From assembly GCA_023362775.1 (NCBI GenBank), contig JALMGJ010000013.1, forward strand, positions 27,878,274-27,942,273: a stretch of DNA of 64,000 nt, in the 5' to 3' direction. This DNA is from Charina bottae (taxonomy: Eukaryota > Chordata > Lepidosauria > Squamata > Charinaidae). Positions 57,437-64,000 of this stretch are shown in pieces. The notes below the pieces were generated by a model. That model was not told the origin of the DNA. It ran no database searches and saw only the letters and a program-made list of their open reading frames with translations. Position numbers and translations under genes: made by a program. Numbering within the stretch: position 1 is the first letter of the stretch; the number at the start of each line of letters is the position of its first letter.

Positions 57437-58591
57437 TCCCTCTTCCCGTCCATTATGCCGGATGGGTGGCCAGGGGAGAAAGGTGGCACTCCGTGGCTTT
57501 GCCTCTGCAACTAACTCTTGAGCCTGCCCAGCTGGAAGGAGCGGGTGCGAAGAGGGCCGGCAGCTGGCACCCCAAACCTCCCCTCCCGGCCCTCCCCAAA
57601 GGTTCTTCTGCACACTCCTGGGTGGTTGGCTGCCGTCCTGCACTGAACCACTAGAGGGCTCCCCTGCACCAGGCTCTGTTTCCATGGAGGCCTTAGGAGA
57701 AAATTATGCTGTGTTTGTTTTGCAAAACCTGAGCTGGAAGTTTATTCCTGTTCAGGACAGGAAGGGAAGTATTGGAAAGGAAGATTCCAGATTGGCCCGT
57801 GGCTCTAATGCGAATGAAGTCTGTGCATGGATTCAACCGGTATTCATCACAGAGCCAAGAGGAAGAGGAAGTCTTAGGGACGCACCGACCACCCTCCTGC
57901 AGGCCAGAAGCACAGGACGCACGTGCAAATGTGGTGTTCCAAATCTGCCCACCACCCTCACCCCATGGTCCCCTTTGTCATCTTTAACGAAAGGAACGGT
58001 CCACCCCTCCTTTCCAAAGGGGAGACGGGCACCAGAGAAGGATGCGTGCCGGGAATCCTGGAACCCCATGCAGGCAATGCGCAGGTGGGCTCCATTCGCT
58101 GCCGAATCCAAATCAAGAGAGACAGGCTGGAGGCTCCGGGGACACGGAGTTTCTGACAGCCGCCAATCAATCAGGAGAGCAGCGTGAAAATCCTTGGTGT
58201 GCAGCTGCTCCATTCCTTCTCGAATCAATGGCCCCCTAATTAAGATACCGTATCATCCATCTTCATCGCCCCAGCCGGCTGACACACCAGCACAGGTACT
58301 TCCACGAACAGCTTCTGGCCATCAGGACTTAATTTGCAAGAAGCGATGGCCAGGCCATCCACTCTGCTGAAGCCATCCATCGCCTCTCCTATTCCTCTCC
58401 TTCCTGTGGCAGAGATTGGAAGGGGACATGCCCAGCTCTGGAGCCCTTCCCTTCATCCCAGATCACCCTGGCACTGCCAGGGTTCCGGGTGCCCCCCACT
58501 CCTCACTGGAAGAGGGCAAGCTGAGGGTGCCCAAGCCAGCACGGCCAACAGCAAGGGAAATGCCAGGAAATTTTGTTCTAACTATCCAAAG
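57437..58591. other. Intergenic sequence without a recognised gene
   Basis: Mixed composition; open frames overlap on both strands without any family. Confidence 0.4.
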
Positions 58592-58707
58592 CAGTGTTTC
58601 TCAACCTTGGTAATTTTAAGACGTGTGGACCAACTCCCAGAATTCCCCAGCCAGCATGTGTGGGGAAGTCCACACATCTTAAAAGTTGCCAAGGTTGAGA
58701 AACACTG
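58592..58707. mobile_element. hAT fold-back MITE with 8-bp duplication
   Basis: Starts CAGTGTTTCTCAACCTTGG and ends GGTTGAGAAACACTG. Flanks ATCCAAAG (58584-58591) and ATCCAGAG (58708-58715) differ at one base. Confidence 0.92.
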
Positions 58708-58715
58708 ATCCAGAG

Positions 58716-59295
58716 AGTCTGTTTTTCCCACTGCAGCCTTTTATAAACAGCTACTTTATAACTGCTGGCCTTGACTGATCTCAAAACGCCAGGCAGGCTC
58801 AGACATGATTGCTCTTGGGATGGGAAGCCACCAGGAGATCCCAAGACTACTTAAAAAAATCAGTGAAACTAGATATTTTAGATGTGCTTTATATCTCAAA
58901 CCTGAACTCTAGCCAGTTGTCAGTGCTGGAGCCTTTTTAAAAAAATTCTATGCTTCAGAAGGCTTCACTGGAAGATTCGATTCCTGCAGATGAGACAGGG
59001 AAACCCCAGCTGGTCAGTTAATAACGACCCCCTCCCCGGCCTCTGTACGAAGAGTCCTCTTTACCAAATCCCTCTTCCAAGTCCCTCGGCATCTCCTGTC
59101 CACTCCTGCATGAACTATGCTGTGGCTGCACTGATGTAAAAAGCCAGGAGACCCTGTCTTATCTGGGCTAAAGTTAAGTCCTGAATAATCGTTGTTGTTC
59201 CACAGCCCACTAGCAGCCAGCTCAAGGCTGCTGAGCAGATGCTGCCCAAAACCTCGGCCTCAAAGGGGGGAGCCATCTGCTGAGGGGGGTCCGCA
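58716..59295. other. Intergenic sequence, nothing recognised
   Basis: No gene or transposon end recognised. Confidence 0.4.
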
Positions 59296-59400
59296 GGGTG
59301 TGGTCAGCAAAGTCAAGATGCCAGCTGCAACAGCACCATCGAAGCTCCACCTGTTTGTTATGGGCATCACCTCAACATTTTTCGCCATATCCTGCGGAGG
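59296..59400. repeat. Dispersed repeat copy B (related to 20926-21045)
   Basis: CAAAGTCAAGATGCCAGCTG and the following bases to GAAGCTCC parallel the copy at 20935-20972. Confidence 0.45.
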
Positions 59401-59513
59401 GAGGGGCCTGCATCTGCCCACCTCCTGATTCAAGCACAGCCCTCAATCCAGGGAGGAATCACCTTGCAGGAAGGACCCAGGCTAGCACTCTGATATTTCC
59501 AGGAAGGGACCCT

Positions 59514-59579
59514 CCTTCCTTCCTTCCTTCCTTCCTTCCTTCCTTCCTTCCTTCCTTCCTTCCTTCCTTCCTTCCTTCC
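59514..59579. repeat. (CCTT)n tetranucleotide microsatellite
   Basis: About 16 uninterrupted CCTT units. Confidence 0.95.
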
Positions 59580-61471
59580 GGGCCAGGGAAGGCCCGGCTG
59601 CATTTGTAGCCCATTGCATTTCCTCCTGGCATCCGTGGTGGGCTTCCACCCAATCCGCCGTGCGCTCGCTGTTCCCAAAAGGGCCGCCATGGCAACACTC
59701 CCGTGTTCACAAAGAATAAGAAGAAAGGCCAGTCCAGCCCTGGCCGGGCACCCGGCTCAGCCTGCTGGGCCTTGCAAGAAAGGGAAGGGAGCCTGCGGGC
59801 ACCTGAAGGGTGCCTGCTTCCAAAGCTGGCCGTGTCCTGGGAGCCCACTTCACACTGGAAATATACGACCGGGCGCTGCGCCACTCAGAGGATGCCAATA
59901 AGGCTATTACCCATGACAGACAAGAGGTGCTCAAGTTGGGGGGGGGGTGCTGTTTTCCTGACAAGGTGTTGGTGCCTTTTTGACAGGCAGCACCTCAACC
60001 GGTGCAGCCTTCCTAGCCTGGAAAAGCCAAGGGAGCTGCGCCAATTGCCCAACTCCCTGCCCACAGGTGCCCTTTCCCAATTAACAACAGCAGCCTGGCG
60101 AGGGACACCAAAAAGGCTGCGGCTTCCCCGGTTTTCCTAAATCCGTGCCATCCCGAAAGAAAACCCTTCCGGTCGCCTTGGCCCAGAGTGCTCTGGCAAA
60201 AGGAAAGAGGACATGGATGCCCAGCGATCCTCCCGTTGCTAGGCAACAGCCCTGCTCTCTCTTCATGGCTCCAGGAAGGACCGCGGGGCAGCCTTAGGGG
60301 CTGATAAGGAGCCCCCTGCCCACCCGGAAGGCCAGCCTTGGGGGTCTCCTTGAGGATGAGGACCCTGCATCAATCTGGCAAACGAAGGGTCTTCCAAAGT
60401 GGCCCTATGGACAGAGGTGGTGGAGATGCTCCCGGCCAGGGAGGGGGCAAAGGGGACGTGCGGAGGGCAGGACCTTCAAGTATGTGGCACTCCTGGGGAG
60501 GAGAAGCCCCCGTCCAAGCCGAGCTGTGGACAAAAGGCAGAGGACGTTCCCTCACAAGCAGGCATCCACAACCAGGCTGGCATTTGAGGCAAGGGAATGC
60601 TTTGGAGCATGTGCAGAGTGCGTTTATGCTCACTACCCTGGGGCTGGAAGGCCAGCTTGCCTCCCTTACCCCTGGCGGGCCCCCCCACCCAACCTTCAGC
60701 TGTGCCAAGGGCCACCATCTTCTCTGCTGGGTGGAGCAGCTTGGGGGCCTGCAAGGAGCCTGCCATGCCCGGCAAAGGGCTTGCTGCTGCCCGGCAGCCA
60801 GGTCCCTCGCCCTCCTAGGCCCCAATCCTGTCAGCCGCCTCCACAGATATTTTTATCGGGGTCTCCATGGCAACCGCATCCGCATCTTCCACAGCTCTGT
60901 AGCTCCTCCTCCCTCCCTCCCTCCCTCTTGTGGGAAGCCAGGCAGACGGGGGGGGGGGGGGGGGGAGAAGGGGGCAGCAGGAGGGGCACTTAGGCAGACC
61001 CTGGAATCCGGGGGTCCCTTTGGAGCCCATTTGAAGCCACAGGCTTTCTGGCACGTGCTGGCTGACTGCTACCATCGTTGCCTTAAAAACTCAAAACTTT
61101 AAAACACCATCACGATCTAGTGCCCAGAGTTCAAATCCTACGATCAATTGGGCTGCCCGTCTTCCTCCTTTCCATGTCCGGTTTCTAAATCAGGCTAAAG
61201 TGACCCAATTCATTTGCAAGAAGAAGGAAGGACAGTGGGTTGAGAAACACTGCTTTGGAATAAACTGCTCCCCTCTTGCTCTGGAACTAATTCTAGGATA
61301 GGAACAGTTCACAGGCCCAAAGGAAGCTGGGACCAGGCCAGCTTCCTTCTTCATCCCCCTCCAGCCCAGAGCACCCAAGGGGCTTTGAGGGGCTGGCGTG
61401 AGTCTGTCCAGGCCCCAAATGAGCCCGCACTAATTTATTGTACAGCATCCAGCAGTTCCTTCCATTTAACG
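59580..61471. other. Intergenic sequence without a recognised gene
   Basis: GC-rich with an approximately G18 run near 60948-60965. The 254-codon open frame at 60338-61102 ends in a G-run-derived glycine stretch and has no domain. A stray hAT right end (GGTTGAGAAACACTG) lies at about 61238-61252. Confidence 0.4.
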
Positions 61472-61585
61472 CAGTGTTTCTCAACCTTGGCAACTTTAAG
61501 ACGTGTGGACTTCAACTCTGCTGGCTGGGGAATTCTGGGAGTTGAAGTCCACATGTCTTAGCAACTTTAAGGTTGAGAAACACTG
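61472..61585. mobile_element. hAT fold-back MITE with 8-bp duplication
   Basis: Starts CAGTGTTTCTCAACCTTGG and ends AGGTTGAGAAACACTG. Flanks ATTTAACG (61464-61471) and ATTCAAGG (61586-61593) agree at six of eight positions. Confidence 0.9.
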
Positions 61586-61879
61586 ATTCAAGGCATCTGG
61601 TTTTCCTTTTTATGTTTTCGCTGCATCTGTTGCAATGATAAAACACTGCAAAAAAACAAAACAGTCCCGATACACAATCGCACTTTGCAAACCTTTTTGT
61701 CGTGTGTGCCCACACTCTCTCAGGTGAAATATCTGCCAGAAACAAAAAAAACCCCACTTTATATAACAATAACCTCAACTCTTTTTTTGTTTTGTTTTGA
61801 AAAACAGCACAAAAAGGTATACAAGTTCCAAGATCTTCCTTGTTCCTTTGTTTTCCCAAAGTGGTCTCCCTGGGTGGGG

Positions 61880-61985
61880 GGTGGGTTTTTTATATTGTGG
61901 ATTTTAATTTTGTAAGCCGCCCGAAGTCAGTGTGTGTGAGTTGGGCGGCCAAATAAATGTATTAAATAAATAAATAAATAAATAA
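61880..61985 (+). mobile_element. LINE 3' end (CR1/L2-like) with (AAAT)n tail
   Basis: TTTGTAAGCCGCCCGAAGTC, then GTTGGGCGGCCAAATAAATG and (AAAT)n. This is the clearest of the LINE 3' ends in the window. Confidence 0.7.
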
Positions 61986-64000
61986 CCCCACTTCCCACCC
62001 ATCTGAAATTGCCCTTCTGAAGCTTGATCAAGCAAACTGTTTGACCGGTCGCCCCAGAAGGAAGCAACTGGGTGGAAGCTGCATTTCTGACGGCTAGAAG
62101 TCACTGAGGGAGGAGTCCTACCACAAGGCGCCATAGGAAGATAGAGATGCCCCCCCCCCAGCATCAGAATTGGCGCTGGACTCGTTCTCTCCAAGAGCTG
62201 AGCGTTAAAGGGCAAGGGGGCAGCAGGACAAGGGCCATTCAGGATGCCCAGGCGGGGTCAGAGCGGAGCAGGTGAAAAATGCAGGCCTGGAGAACTGGAA
62301 GGCAGGAGGTGCCGAGAGGTCCTCCAGACAAGGTCCCCCAAAGAGATGAGCTTCAGCACATTCTAGGAGCAGGAGCCAATCTAGTATTCGATCACTCAAC
62401 TAAATCTCGCTATTCGCTAATAGCCGTACGCATACAAACCGAAAATCCTATGACAACTAGAACGGATTACCCATCTTTTCAGTGGCGAAATGGAACCTCC
62501 ATTTGCAGAAGCAGTATAAAATTTCCTGGCTGAAGCCTTGGGATTCTTCAGATGGTCAACAGAAGGGGGAAAAACAACCCTGACTGGTTCCAACAATGCC
62601 AAGGCCTGGCATCGGAACAGAGGAGTCGAAGAAAGCTTCCGAGCATGTGCAAAGTTTTCTCTTGCATCACTGAGCAGCCAGGCCATCCACCTGGAGGCCT
62701 CCACTGCCAGTGCCATCATTTTCTCTGGGTGACCTCCTTGCCCCTTTGATGTTCTCCACGCCCTCTGACCATCTGCGGCCTGCCCGGGACCGAAGATCAC
62801 TGAATACTAATTTTCGGCCACTGCTGGCCTTCCTGGGAGAAGACCCTGACTGCTGCCCTCTGTGTCGCTGTTACTTTTTCGCGCAAATGTATTTCATCCC
62901 TGCCATTACTGTATATATGCCACAACCGCTGCAGGCCATACACTGCCACTCGCAGCCACTACTGCCCTGTCTCGGGAGACGCCGATTTACGCGGGGCATC
63001 GCTCACCATATCACCACACGGTCCATGGAGATATGTCGCATTTTCCACGTGTTGCTGCGATGACACCGTGAGCACGGCTGCTCATTGCCCACAGCTCCTT
63101 AGTCAGCAAAGCTTGCATCGCAGCTAACCGTTGCATTGAGCGGTCATTCCACCCTCTGCAACCCGTGGGTGTGCCTGGCAGCCAAGCTCTGCTCGGATCT
63201 GGCGTCTTACATTTCAGGAAAAAAGCCCCGCCCGCCTTCTCCCCCCCAGATGGGACCCGAGGCTGCTGAACTCCAGATGCCATTTCCAAAAGCAGGTCAG
63301 CGGCCCTCCCAGCCAGATGCTTGCTGTCTGCACCAGCTGCCGTACGGTGACCTGAATTTCAATGGCCGATGCTGGGCCGAGCAGCCGAATGAATGGCGGC
63401 GAGCAAAGGTTAGCAGAAACGGTGCTGCGGCTTATGAACACAAATCCCAGCTCAGGCAGATTCAGCATCTCGACCAGAGGGGGCCGGGACAACGGGGAAG
63501 AAGGGGCCGGGCCCTGTACAGCTGGACGGGAAGCTGGCCGAGATGGAGGGCTCTCAGGGTCCAGAGAAGGGTTGCTTGCTGGGATCTGGAGGACGCGTCT
63601 TCCACCACTGGAGAGTTTTACTCAAAGCCCTTTGCTCCCCTCGAGGGCTGTAGGATTTGTTACTTGGGGCTGCCCTTGAAGGCCATTCAAGAGCTCTGGG
63701 CTCTGCAAAAGGCAGCGGCCTCCCCTTACACATAAACATTGCTGCAAAATACCAGAACCTTTCATCTTTGAAGACGCTATTAAAGCACGACCTTTGTTTT
63801 CCTGAAAAAAATAAATAGAAGTATCAACGCAGAGGGTAATGTTCATAAAGCTAGAAAACCAACCTAGAAAGAAATGACATGCAAACAACAAGCCGGCATG
63901 TATTAACGGGGAAGCCAAATGGAAAGGATGTCCGAGCAGTATTGTTATTCCCCAATGCTTCAAGGAAGCGATAGATAAAGAAGCTCTCCCTCACGCTCAG
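61986..64000. other. Unassigned sequence to the end of the window
   Basis: A CpG-containing, AT-richer stretch at 62370-62530 and a balanced stretch at 62770-63180 do not look like their neighbours and match no repeat I know. Open frames up to 199 codons (63136-63735 plus) have no domain. Confidence 0.35.

Overview
The window is vertebrate nuclear DNA, almost certainly from a squamate reptile and more likely a snake than a lizard. The evidence is the repeat content. There is a tRNA-headed SINE with a Bov-B-like 3' tail (Sauria type), a Bov-B (RTE) LINE, a Penelope-like element with a GIY-YIG domain, many fold-back hAT MITEs, and several LINE 3' ends closing in AAATA repeats. The species call is inference from repeat style. 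The background is GC-rich with many G/C homopolymers, which would fit a microchromosome-like region.

Only one protein-coding gene can be supported: LRFN1 (SALM2), a synaptic adhesion protein, on the + strand. Its two coding exons (28729-30104 and 32301-33177) are joined by a phase-2 intron and give a 750-residue protein. The order is signal peptide, LRRNT, leucine-rich repeats, LRRCT, Ig domain, FN3, transmembrane segment and a cytoplasmic tail ending in a PDZ-binding motif. A splice acceptor at 28697 implies at least one upstream non-coding exon, which I could not locate. A likely poly(A) signal lies at 34153. No neighbouring gene was recognised in the roughly 28.7 kb upstream or 30 kb downstream.

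The flanks hold transposon remnants, simple repeats and unassigned unique sequence. From left to right: hAT fold-back copies and a 102-bp minisatellite (1.4-2.7 kb); a complete Sauria-type SINE next to an AT-rich, G-poor island (11.7-12.7 kb); a Tigger-like remnant (17.0 kb); a near-perfect 83-nt hairpin and a Penelope-like GIY-YIG reading frame interrupted by a GC-rich hAT MITE (22.2-23.5 kb); a Bov-B LINE interrupted by a tail-less SINE (25.1-26.4 kb); LRFN1 (28.7-34.2 kb); more hAT copies (34-62 kb); a homeodomain/octamer-like site cluster (39.2 kb); a 27-bp SINE-tail insertion (52.65 kb); a second hammerhead-like motif (56.5 kb); and a 203-nt all-purine tract (57.0 kb).

The most interesting signals are the hairpin at 22263-22345, the paired hammerhead-ribozyme-like folds at 23392 and 56478, the consistent nnnTAnnn target duplications of the hAT MITEs (Buster/SPIN-like), the tail-less SINE flanked by repeated target sequence, and the unusual load of G/C homopolymers. 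All calls are by eye; no alignments or database searches were run.
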